DNA from: Septoria linicola
Taxonomy: Eukaryota > Ascomycota > Dothideomycetes > Mycosphaerellales > Mycosphaerellaceae
NCBI GenBank assembly: GCA_024114885.1
Contig: CP099419.1
Location: forward strand, 2,232,001-2,296,000
Direction of reading: 5' to 3'
DNA length: 64,000 bases
The notes under the pieces were generated by a model. That model made no database searches. It had not been told where the DNA came from and was given only the letters and a program-made list of their open reading frames with translations. Within the stretch, counting starts at the first letter, position 1. Each line of letters opens with the position of its first letter. This document shows, piece after piece, positions 1 through 9,714 of this stretch. The position numbers were made by a program, and so were the translations under genes.

Positions 1-311
1 GGAAGATGAAACAATTGAGAGTGACGCGCGATCTTGCCAAGCTGCGTCCAACCACAGCTACTGAATCACGACGCATACACGAACACCGCTTTTACCTCGT
101 AGGCGTGTAGACTTTCTGGCTAGCAGTAGGTCTCATAAGCTCTTCGGTACAGACATTGACACTAAAACATAACCGGAATGCACAAAAATTGTGGATTGAG
201 CCCCTCATTGCGAGTAGCTCGATGTCATCTTGCATCTAAACATTGCTATACGTGACAGGTAGCTCGTCACTTACTGCTCTGTTCGAGAGCTATCCGGTCT
301 CGACAACAATA
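1..311. other. Upstream region of the first SDR gene
   Basis: No coding region, RNA gene or repeat could be supported here. It presumably holds the promoter and 5' leader of the SDR gene that starts at 312. A TTG-initiated extension of that frame back to 243 is possible on paper, but the ATG at 312 gives the normal short N-terminus before the Rossmann fold. Confidence 0.4.
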
Positions 312-1378
312 ATGCAGAAGCACGGCCCAGTAGCAGAGTTTCCAGTCCAGGGCAAAATCGTTGCCATCACGGGTGGGGGTTCAGGAATCGGTGCAGCAGA
401 TGGAGACCTGTCAGGGTACAAACTCCTGTGTTGACTTTCGTGTACAGGCTTCGCCTTTGCTCGCCTTTGCCACGAGCATGGCGCAAAGGTACTCATAGGA
501 GATCTCAGTCTTGTTTCGCAAGCCAAAGACTTCGCTGCCAGCTCCGACAATATTTTCTTCCAGAAATGCGATGTGACAAACTGGCAGGACCTTCATGACT
601 TGATCTCTGCGAGTGTCGAGAGATTCGGAAGTGTTCCAGATGTCTACGTTCCGTCTGCCGGCGTTTTCGAACCATCCTGGAGCAAGTAAGCAATGAGCAC
701 AGATCGTTCGTTTATGTCTAGTACAATCACTAACGATGCCTATTACGCCAGTTTTTGGGGTGAGCACATTCTAGATATTGTCGAGACACGCTGACGTCCC
801 TTTCTTCATTTGCAGATGACAACGAGGAGAACGGGTACAAGTTGATGCGAATCAATGTTGATCATCCTATTAAATTCACCCGCCTGGCTATGCGTGCTCT
901 GGCTGGTGCAGAAAAGCAAGGCGTGGTCTGCTTGCTGGCCAGCGGTGCAGGAATCCGTGGCCACTACTTGGCAAGCCTGTACACAGCCTCCAAGCATGCT
1001 GTGGTTGGGTTCGCCAAATCTATGGGTCAGGCAGATGGCGAGGTGGGCGTGAAGCTGGTAGCCGTCCTGCCCGGCATAGTTCAGACACCATTGTGGGAGG
1101 ATCGAGACGACGACTCTGCCGCCTGGAAGGTCTACTTGGATCTCATGAAGTCGGCATTGCAGCCGGAAGATGTCGCTGCTTTGATGCTGAAGATGACCGA
1201 GAGCCCAGACTATGGCGGCGGCACATGCGTGCTCACTATGACCAATGGCGATGAGATTGTTGTTGAAGAAAGCTTCTCCAAGCAGGCAGAGAAAAGTGGT
1301 TCCGCTCCCAAGTTGGAGCCTGATTTGAAGCGCATCAGAGACCTTCTCGAGTCGGAGAGGGGCAAGCGTTGGGCGTAG
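312..1378 (+). CDS. Short-chain dehydrogenase/reductase (15-PGDH-like)
   Basis: NAD(P)-dependent oxidoreductase of the classical SDR family; substrate not predictable, and the overall look is closest to fungal 15-hydroxyprostaglandin dehydrogenase-like proteins. Exons read as 312-390, 448-685, 752-759 and 816-1378, giving 295 residues. The third exon is only 8 nt, but with it the frame is kept across GTAAGC/CCAG and GTGAGC/GCAG borders. The glycine-rich cofactor motif TGGGSGIG lies at residues 20-27, and the catalytic Ser151, Tyr164 and Lys168 (YTASK) are present. The usual NNAG segment reads PSAG (about 95-98), a mild oddity. No signal peptide is seen, so the enzyme is probably cytosolic. 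It ends 14 bp before the convergent F-box-like gene, so their 3' untranslated regions probably overlap. Confidence 0.88.
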
Positions 1379-1392
1379 AACCGCATAGCACT

Positions 1393-2112
1393 TCAATCAC
1401 TTTCAATCCTATCATTGGCAGCTAGATCCGCCGCAGGCTGAGAGCTGGACCTAGATGCCGAATCTTCGGGATCTGGCAGAAGTCCCGTGGGTCTTGAGAT
1501 GTTCAAAGCATCCAGAATCTTAAGCATCTCCTTTTGCTTCCCAAACTCAGTCATACGCTTTGTGCGTCTTCTCAAATCAGCCCCGACCTTGTTCTGAACG
1601 GCTGAACCGGCATACTTCCAGTCCGGCTGAGGACGGCACCTGTCAGCACGCATATGAAGCCATTTGCGCATGGAATCCATAATTTTTGGCACATTTGGCT
1701 CAGCGGTGTTGAGAGTAATTTGCAGATTTTTGTTCTTTTTGAGATGTGTCTCTTCATGAGGTGGTACTCGTTTGATCCACTGTAGCAGTCCATCGAAGTT
1801 GAAATCCGTGACAGCACATTTAATCGGGCAAGATGCATGCATCAGTGGGAGAACCTCATTGCGAACTTGTCTCGATGCCCTCGTCAGAGAATGTGGCATT
1901 TGGAGACGCCGAGGATTGTCATCGGGGGTGTCGGTGCCATTTTTCGAATTCGTGGGCAAGATGTGGATAACTACCCTTTCGAGCGCCAATTTGTAGATTT
2001 CGATTCGCAGTTCAGCAGGCAAGTCGAAGAAAGAGGTCGTGTCCTTTGTGGGCGGTGGCGCCCGTGGTGGTGCTGGCTGTAGAGGTCGCAGAGCCAAAAG
2101 TGGTGGCGGCAT
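1393..2112 (-). CDS. F-box/2EXR-like domain protein
   Basis: Single-exon protein of 239 residues. A proline-rich N-terminus is followed by a segment reading FFDLPAELRIEIYKLAL (about residues 28-44), the hallmark of the fungal F-box-like/2EXR proteins (LPxELRxxIYxLAL pattern). Members are numerous in filamentous ascomycetes; some may act as substrate adaptors of SCF ubiquitin ligases, but most are uncharacterised. The rest of the chain is charged and has no recognised domain. The start is set at the ATG at 2112; the open frame runs further upstream only from a non-ATG codon. It is convergent with the SDR gene at 312-1378. Confidence 0.6.
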   Translation of the reverse strand: MPPPLLALRPLQPAPPRAPPPTKDTTSFFDLPAELRIEIYKLALERVVIHILPTNSKNGTDTPDDNPRRLQMPHSLTRASRQVRNEVLPLMHASCPIKCAVTDFNFDGLLQWIKRVPPHEETHLKKNKNLQITLNTAEPNVPKIMDSMRKWLHMRADRCRPQPDWKYAGSAVQNKVGADLRRRTKRMTEFGKQKEMLKILDALNISRPTGLLPDPEDSASRSSSQPAADLAANDRIESD

Positions 2113-2799
2113 TATGGTGTTGGTGATCAAAGAGAGAAATCCAGACCACGAGGAGGGAAGCGCTTCAGTTTTGTCGGGTCGCTGACTAGCTAGCTTTGCA
2201 TGATCTAAACAGACGCAAACCGAAGCTGGGAAACGTGGTAGAGCAACAGCACTACGGTTCCCCCGACGGTAAGCTGCCAAGTGCGTGTCTAAAGAGCAGG
2301 CGAGGCTGGCTGGAACTTCAAAGTCCCTGCCGTCGCCGTGAGATCCAGAGAAACGCCAGACGGTGTCGTGTTAAGAGCACATAGTCGCCGGTAAATCTGA
2401 GACAGCGGCCGACGCTGGACCGGCGTGAAATCGCAAAAGTGACGGCAGTGCAATTATTGCAGAAGTCGACAAGGAGTGTAGAAGAAGGAAACCACCGGAC
2501 ATGAAGTCACAAAGCAAGGAGCAATCGAGTGACCTCGAGCAACAGGCGAGGCGGACAAGCTACGGCATCAGAAGCTTCGGGACAAAATTAGCAGTCACGA
2601 CCTTCCAACCTTCCTTGTTCACACTTTGCGCCGCTGAACCGGCTCTCGAAATGATGTTGTATGAAAACAGGCAGTGCATTACTACTTGAGACAAACGCGC
2701 TGCGGTTGTACCACGACGCCGTGTGCTGGGAAAAATTACTCCTACCCACCCAATACCACCTTCTCGCCACCGATGTGAGACCCTCCGCCTCCTGACAGC
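2113..2799. other. Intergenic region
   Basis: This is the 5' side of the F-box-like gene and the 3' side of the next minus-strand gene. Only short overlapping open frames without family features occur. I see no RNA gene or repeat. Confidence 0.4.
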
Positions 2800-4415
2800 T
2801 TACTTGCGCCCACTTGCCTTGGCTTTTGCAGGATTCTCCTTCTGCCACAAGGCATACAACTCCAGCACTTCCTGACTATCTATTGTATACTTGCCCATCT
2901 TGCCATCGCGCATAGCATCAAGATGGGCTGAAGTACCCGCTTCCTTAGTCAGAAGCCTTTGCTTGCCCCACACAAGATACACGACACTCTTGCTGATGAG
3001 TCGAGAGCGGAAACCTTTTTTGGCCGTCGTGGGCTCGCCAAACCTTTCTCTGACGTCCTCTGGATAACCGCGATTCAGCACACTCTCATGGTGGATCTCG
3101 TTATCAGCAAGAATGCCACCGTACTGGCGGTAGGCGACAATACCAGGAAAAGCTACGATGCGGACGATCGCCTCCGATTCCTCGGACTTCTTGCCCTCTC
3201 GCAAGACGGCTCGCTCGCCGTGACTGTTGGTCACCTTGTCATACGGGCTGGTCTGGATCATGTATTCCAGGTTGATCGCTTCCATGCGAGCAGGCTCGAA
3301 TTCTTCGTCCTTGAAAGTGGGCGGCCAGTAGTAGACGACATCTGGTGCAAGGCGTATCATTCGTGCAAGACGCGCGGCAAATTTGATGATTTCCCTGAGT
3401 CTCTCCATATCCAGCTCGCTCATCTTGTTTGCGCCGTCCCAAAGCGGTGCTAAGAGCTTGATCATCTGCTGACAGAGTAGCACAGTACTATCTTGAAAGG
3501 CGTCTTTGTCGATTCTATGGTTCTTGACCTCTTTGGCGCGCTCCTGTGCACGTTCAAAACCTGGGACTTGATCAGTTTATGGTATATGGGCAGCTGACTT
3601 GGCCACCAACCTTCGTGTTGCTTGAATGTCCTGTCAAGGTCTTCCAACTCCTTTCTAAAGTCGTTGTCAGCACCAAAGAGATAGTCGCCAAAGACATGTT
3701 CTTTCAGCGCCCGGGCGACTACCCCGACGACGATAGCTTTGCGGGCTTTACTGTCCGTAAGCATGTCGTTCCAATTTGCCTTAGTACTGCCCAAGCAAAG
3801 ACATCCGATGTATCTGACAAGCTCCTCATTATTTTCGTCGAGGAGACGATCGACATAATTCGACTTGTTCCGGACCACATCAGGGACTTGCTCAGCGAGC
3901 GCATGAAGTTTGCCCTTTAGCTCCTCGATACCAGTCAAAAGCCACTCGTCCTTGCCGTTGTTCTCATGGCCCGCTTTTGGCGACTTTTCGTACTTCTCTG
4001 TGAAGGCAGATTCGGCTTTTTTCAACCATTCATGGTGGGTCCTCTCGCTGAACTTGCTGGGCAGCCCGATTTTCCTTCCCAGCTTGAGAGACTTCTTCAA
4101 ATCCTCCTTGGCTACTTTCAGTGGAGACTCTGGAACGTCTTCAGTCCCGCTACCCGGCTCGCTTGCGGACGATTCAACCTCAGGGGCATCTTGCATCTCG
4201 ACATCTGAAACATCATCCTGTGCAGGTTTCGATGTTTCCTTTCGCAAAGCTGACTTGCTTGGGCTGTTTCCACGATGACTTTGTGAGTCGCCCGATCCAG
4301 TACGACCTAGCTGCTTGTCGGTGTGCTTGACCGCTTTCCTAGGAGATTCTGCCTCTTCTCGTCGGTCCTCTCTTGTCTTGCGACCTTTGCCCTTGGACGA
4401 GCGATCAGGTGCCAT
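2800..4415 (-). CDS. Unrecognised basic protein with acidic/Ser-rich N-terminus
   Basis: Two exons, 4415-3611 and 3560-2800, joined by a 50-nt intron (GTTGGT...CCCAG), give 521 residues. The N-terminal ~130 residues are low-complexity, rich in Lys, Arg, Ser and Glu, and look disordered with nuclear-localisation-like basic runs. The remainder is a mixed helical-looking region with the segment NYVDRLLDENNEELVRYIG in the middle and a second conserved-looking block around VVYYWPPTF. I do not recognise the family, and no catalytic motif is evident. The start is the ATG at 4415; an upstream GTG extension was not used. Nuclear location is inference from composition only. Confidence 0.65.
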
Positions 4416-5126
4416 GTCCGAGCGTGGCAATGTGGAGAAGCGTCGCAGATCAATGATTCTGCTGTGCACAATACGTTGTCAAGACGTCTCGTATGGTTGG
4501 AGAGTCCGTGGGTCGCAGACAAAGGATGTGATGTTTGCATCAGCGAGATGTGTTGCGTGCCATTGTTTGTCCGAAAGCATGCAAGGAAATTTGTACGCAT
4601 GTTTTGTGCCCCTTCGGGACAAGCATGCATTCCATTGATTGACAGCGCAACCGTCTCGACAGGTCCTATCACTGCCAACTGATAAGGAGCAGAGCCGATC
4701 TGTCGGGGTGATGGCACCACTCTTAGAGAGCGATACCTACGGCGTGAATGTAACGAGGCGTCGCGAGGAATGTTAGATCGCATGCTTCCTGGCTTGCGAA
4801 GTCCATGGCTGTGACATTTGACATCGATTCTGTACGTGATCGCACATGGATGTGGTGGCATAGAAGTGACATTTTGCTGACTGAAGCTCATCAAAATTCC
4901 AATGACATACCAGGGAACAAATCAGTGTTAGCATTGGAGCTGAGATGAGAGGCGGAAAAGACTGAAATTGGGTATCAAGCTGGTTCATTCAGTCACTAAG
5001 CCGGCTCCCGTCAGCAGCGATCTTGCGCCGCCAGACATTCCGGAACGCCGCGCCACGTAAATGCATCAATGTTTTCCTGCCTAGCACCTTGTATTGAAAT
5101 GCTTTTGATCGTCAAGAGAGACACAT
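4416..5126. other. Intergenic region
   Basis: It lies between the 5' end of the unknown basic-protein gene and the 3' end of RPS19, both on the minus strand. A 195-codon minus-strand open frame (4307-4894) overlaps the start of the neighbouring gene and has no protein-like composition, so it was not called. Confidence 0.4.
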
Positions 5127-5771
5127 TTACTCGTCATCCTCGTCCTCCTCCTCAGCCTCGACGGTGGTTTGGGCGATACGGTCCAAATCACGCTGGCCGG
5201 ACTGGGTGATGCGACGGCCTCCCTTCTCCTCATCCTGCTCGAGGACACCGATCTTCTCGAGAGCCTGCATGACCTTGCGGTCGACGGCACCGGAGGCATC
5301 GACGTGGTGCGATGGGCGCGAGCCACGGTTCTTGGTGCCACCGTGGACCTTCCTGAGGCGGCCGACACCAACGGTCTTGCGCATGTAGATGTGGCGGGCG
5401 ATGGCAGCGGAGCGGACGTAGAACCTGGTGACAAATGAGAAGTGCGCTACAAAAATTTGCGCGGAACATGCTTACCAGTCCTGGCTCTGAGGTGGGAGCT
5501 CCTTTGCGTGGGAGGTCTTGACAGTGTCGGACCAACCTGTAGACTCTGTGTCAGTATTTCTGCTGACACGTTTGTCCCCCGTTCCTCACGGGATTCAGGT
5601 TTCTCTGATATCATATGATTGTGCCAATGTGCTTTCGCATTCCTTCTCTTTTCCATTTCATGCGGATTACTCCGTACCTGGAATTGGGAGCTTTCCCTGA
5701 CGCTTCAAGAACGCAGCGTAGGCGTCGATGAACTTGTCGGCTGGGACATCGCGGACGGAGACACCAGGCAT
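5127..5771 (-). CDS. RPS19: 40S ribosomal protein S19 (eS19)
   Basis: Small-subunit ribosomal protein needed for 18S rRNA maturation and 40S assembly. Three exons are read: 5771-5678, 5536-5476 and 5424-5127, with introns of 141 and 51 nt, giving 150 residues, close to the usual fungal length. Family motifs are clear: MPGVSVRDV at the start, KRQGKLPIPGWSDTVKT across the first junction, DWFYVRSAAIARHIYMRK across the second, and RGSRPSHHVDASG near the end. The C-terminus is an acidic Glu/Asp run, as in other dothideomycete forms. The long first intron close to the ATG is common in fungal ribosomal protein genes. It is divergent from the hydrolase-phosphatase gene at 6500. Confidence 0.97.
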
Positions 5772-6499
5772 ATTGGCGGTTGTGGTGGAGAAAGGCTCTG
5801 TGGTGGGTTGGCGAGGGAGGAGCGTTGGGTGGTGGTGTGAGTGAACCTTTGCGCGGTGCTAGAGAGCGTTCTTGCCAATTCTCAGAGCGAAATGTGCAAA
5901 GTGCAGTCTTGGCAACTCTAAATTTTGTGGATCGGATGCCTCATGCCTTAAGGCGACCACGGCCATGAAAAGACGCCTCTCTCAATCACCACCTCGACGA
6001 CTGTCCTTCGATGTCAAGAGCACAGCATACTGCGCTTTTGATGTCGCTCTCTTGTCTCGCGATGGCGATTTGACCAAGTTGGTCGATGGCTTCTCTCTCC
6101 CTCTAACTCGCGCGCTGCGACGATGAGGTCACACGACGATGTTCGTGCTTTGATCACGTCTGAAGCTTTCAGACGCGACACGATCTCACTCAGAACATTA
6201 CCCCAAACAATAAGTGCTGTATACCGGACTTCAGACAATTGCCAGGAACCACTCTTCGACAGTATCAAGAGTCTTCCTTGGTCTCGTGTCGGCCAAGCTT
6301 CCGAAGCTGAATCGCGATTGCTGTCGAGTGCCTGCTGAGTTGAGCTGGCGAGCAGGTGCATCAAGTACCTCACCTCATTGGCTCTACCACCAAGTCGTGT
6401 TCAAGCCTTCCTTGACTTGTCTACACCGACACCTTCAGCCTTATAATGCGTCCAGGACTGACTCGCATATACTAGCCTCTTCGACCTACCAGACATGCC
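5772..6499. promoter_or_regulatory. Divergent promoter region, RPS19 / hydrolase-phosphatase
   Basis: This 728-bp gap separates the RPS19 start (minus strand) from the start of the fusion gene at 6500 (plus strand). It must hold both promoters. No individual element could be assigned with confidence, and the open frames inside it (for example 6214-6663) have no family features. Confidence 0.5.
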
Positions 6500-8570
6500 A
6501 TGGCCCCAGCACAGTCGGATACATTACTTGGGCCTGCACTTCTTGTTACTGGAGCTGCTGGGATAGCAGCACTCACGTGGCTCTGCATAAGCAAGCTACC
6601 TGCCTTTCAAGAAATCAAAGATGGTATGTCGTTCTCTCTTTTGGCACTGCAACCAAATGCTGATACCACAAGAAGCTGCTTCGACGGACCCGGGACTACT
6701 GAAAGCCAGATCGACTTTCAAACGCTATGAAACACCTTCCGGCCATGTATACCCTCGGATCCGCACATTTTATAATGAACACACGCAGGCGAAGAAGTTG
6801 CCAGCTGATCTCCCATTGTTTGTTCTTATGCATGGCCTTGGAGGCTCAGCTGCTCAATTTGCGCCTTTACTGAATTCGTTGACCCGGATCGCGCCATGCC
6901 TCGCTATCGATCTCCCAGGCTGCGGCCTTTCAGCTTTCGAGCCTGACGATATTACAGCTTACACAACCACTGCGTTCGCTGAGCTTCTGTTCGCCGCCAT
7001 CCAAGAGCATCGTAACAAGGAAGTTGATCAGAAGGTCGTGCTCATTGGACACAGTATGGGGTGCTCGATTGCAGCCTTGCTCGCATCTTCAAGTTCGTCG
7101 CTACAGCATCTATGCTCCGATATCATCATTTCAGTCGTGGCCATATGTCCGCGATCCAGGACCGTATCTGAGACAGAATTACGCGGGATCCAACGCATCA
7201 ATTACTTGCCTTCGTTCGTGTTCGATCTCATTAGAATGGCAGACCGACGTGGCGGCGTGGAAAGTCTGAGTGTATCACGAGTCATTGGTAAGGAAGCTGA
7301 TCTCGAAACCAAGAAGCTACAATTACGCTTCAATCAGCAGTCGAAATCTGCTGTGTTTCAGAAAATCACAACGGCTCTGGCGTACCAAGAAACGAAAGCC
7401 GCCAAACAAGGAGAAGAAAGTGTTCTTGGACGGCGGATTTGGAATGGCATGAAAATTCCGCTATTCTTGGTTGCAGCTGAAGACGATAAGCTGGCACCAC
7501 CAGCTGAGGTCGAGCAGATTCAGGAATGGCTGACGACAACTCGACACGATTCAGTGACCAACAAGCCTGCAGCAACGCACAGCTCTGGGCTTGCCTCTCC
7601 AGATCCTGATTCCACACTGCCAGCGGTTGCTGGTGACGCAGGCCTGGGAGCCGAGCAAATCACTCGAGCTGATACCAACACTTCATCGCCTCCCATAGAT
7701 CACATCTCCGAAGCTGGCATACAGCAAGAGGAGGCCTCCACGAAGCACGCTCATGCGCTCAAGACGTGTATTTTCCCGGCACCTTCATCACATGGGCTGC
7801 TCTACTCCACGTCCGACGTCCGCATCTTATCCGGGCTAATTGAGAACTTCCTGGCACGGCATGTTGACGAGAGACTATCTCCTGGCTGGCAGCTGCAGCA
7901 TCTTACGACATCTGGCAAGTGGGATGTGAAGAACCTCAAGAAGTGGCAGGCTGTCGCGCCTTGTTCTGAGCCAATCGCCGGTGTTTTCCGAGCCATGAAG
8001 ACGATGCGCGAGATTGATGAAGAACATAGTCCACTGCAATTTGTCACTAAGTATAGCTGGAAGGTGATCCCAGATGGTGTAGCTATGGTTGTTGACATCA
8101 GTCTTGACGCACCTGTCTATGATAAGCAAGGCCTGGAGGAGGGAGGCGTTGAGTATCATAAGTTCCCAACAGTGAGTAAACTGCCTCCAGGGCCGGACGA
8201 AGTCGAACAATTCATTGCGCTTATCGCCTCATTGCGAGAGTCTCCAAAGCTGCACTCCGACGATGAGACGAAGCCTCACCCTACCATTGGTGTTCATTGC
8301 CACTATGGTGAGTATATTATATCAAGGCTGTTCTCGTTCAATACGCAGAGGAGAGCCGATTGCGACGCAGGCTGACTTTGCCCAGGATTCAATCGAACTG
8401 GGTTCCTTATTATCTGCTATCTTGTAGAGCAGCTTGGCTGGGAGCTCGAAAGCGCACTGGAAGAATTTGCACAGAAGCGACCGCCCGGCATCAAACACGA
8501 CTACTTCGTTAATGAGCTATACGTAAGATACAAAGCAGCCAAGATGGACAGAAGAGGAACAATAGTGTAA
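6500..8570 (+). CDS. Alpha/beta-hydrolase fused to PIR1/RNGTT-like RNA phosphatase domain
   Basis: Exons 6500-6623, 6673-8307 and 8386-8570 (introns of 49 and 78 nt) give 647 residues. An N-terminal hydrophobic stretch (about 9-32) may anchor the protein. Next is an alpha/beta-hydrolase fold with HGLGG (95-99, oxyanion region) and the nucleophile elbow GHSMG with Ser169. A low-complexity linker follows. The C-terminal domain is a cysteine phosphatase: the signature HCHYGFNRTGF is built across the last intron, with catalytic Cys584 and Arg590. The flanking GFNRTGFLI and FAQKRPPGI segments resemble the RNA 5'-triphosphatase branch (RNGTT, PIR1/DUSP11) more than protein-tyrosine dual-specificity phosphatases. 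Fused hydrolase/phosphatase proteins are, as far as I know, seen in other ascomycetes; the joint function is unknown. RNA as substrate is inference. Confidence 0.85.
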
Positions 8571-8774
8571 CGAGTTCGGTCATGGTAGATCTTCATAGAG
8601 ATGGTACTACGTCGGGGCAAATATTGTCCCGTCAATCTGGCTCAAAGGATCAGTGTAGCCGACTAAGACTCCACTATAGCTACGTAGTGCTAGTGCTACA
8701 ACTTATAAACTGCCAAACATGCGCATTTCAGCTTCAGCTGAATGTCTCGAAACATAAATCAACAACATCACAAC

Positions 8775-9600
8775 ATGGCGGAATTCGTGCTCTACGACTT
8801 GCCCAGTAGAGACCCATGTCGGAGCTGGTCATTCAACACACTCAAAGGTCCGCTACAGTAAAGAAACCAACTCTTCCTAAGCTCACTGACAGTGCATACA
8901 AACAGTCCGCACGGCCCTCACCTACAAGAACATTCCCTTTCGCACCGAATGGGTGCCATACGTACGCCTCCAAGAAACCATCAAAGCTACCGGTGTCGAG
9001 CCCTGGCCTCCAGGAGATTGGTCCGACTACACCGTCCCCACAGTGCGCTTTCCTGACGGAACAGTGGTCATGGACTCGGCAAAAATCCTTCCGAAACTTG
9101 AGGAGCTCTACCCATCTCCTTCGCTTCATCTCGACGCGGAGACGAACAAATTGGCCACGCAAGCTTTCGGCGAGGCAGCGGGACCTCTGTTGCCGTATTT
9201 CTTCCCTCTGTTGAAAAGACGTGTTCTTGTTGAGGAGGACTTAGAGTGGTATGAAGCTGACCGCAGTGCGCGATTCGGCATGAGTATGGATGAACTGTGG
9301 AACACTAAAGGTGGAGGAGAGGAGCCTTGGAATGCTGCGAAGCCGGGGTTTGAGAAGCTGGCAAAGTTGCTACAGGAGCATAAGAAGGATGCAGGACCGT
9401 TCATTTTGGGGAGTGAGATTACGTATGGTGACTTCTTGTTCGTGGCTGGCGCGAGGATGTTTGAGGTCGTAGGAGAAGATGCTTTTGAGAAGTATATCAG
9501 TCAGGCAGAGGGGTATAGAGAGTTGTATGAGGCAGGTAAGAAGTATGTCGGGGAGTCGAAGTATAACAGAATCAACAGAAATACACATCGACAGTATTAG
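8775..9600 (+). CDS. Glutathione S-transferase-like protein (UstS/LigE-like)
   Basis: Exons 8775-8847 and 8906-9600, split by a 58-nt intron, give 255 residues. The N-terminal thioredoxin-like half begins MAEFVLYDLPSRDPCRSWS and continues VRTALTYKNIPFRTEWV, a pattern typical of the fungal GST subgroup related to UstS and bacterial beta-etherases. VPTVRFPDG supplies the cis-Pro element and MDSAKI the glutathione gamma-glutamyl contact region. The C-terminal half is helical. A role in detoxification or thiol transfer is family knowledge; the substrate is unknown. The gene follows the hydrolase-phosphatase gene by about 200 bp on the same strand and is convergent with the F-box gene that ends at 9715. 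Confidence 0.85.
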
Positions 9601-9714
9601 TATTAGGACCAAACAGGTGGCAATGTGTTCCGTGTACCATGTAATGTGATTTTCTGCTTCGTCGTGCTATTCTCCTTGTTCTTTCCTCTGATTTATGATC
9701 CCGTGAACAATATG

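Noticed and set aside
4307..4894. 195-codon minus-strand frame upstream of the unknown basic protein
   Set aside because: It overlaps the start of the better-supported gene in another frame, is rich in His, Cys and Arg, and has no domain.
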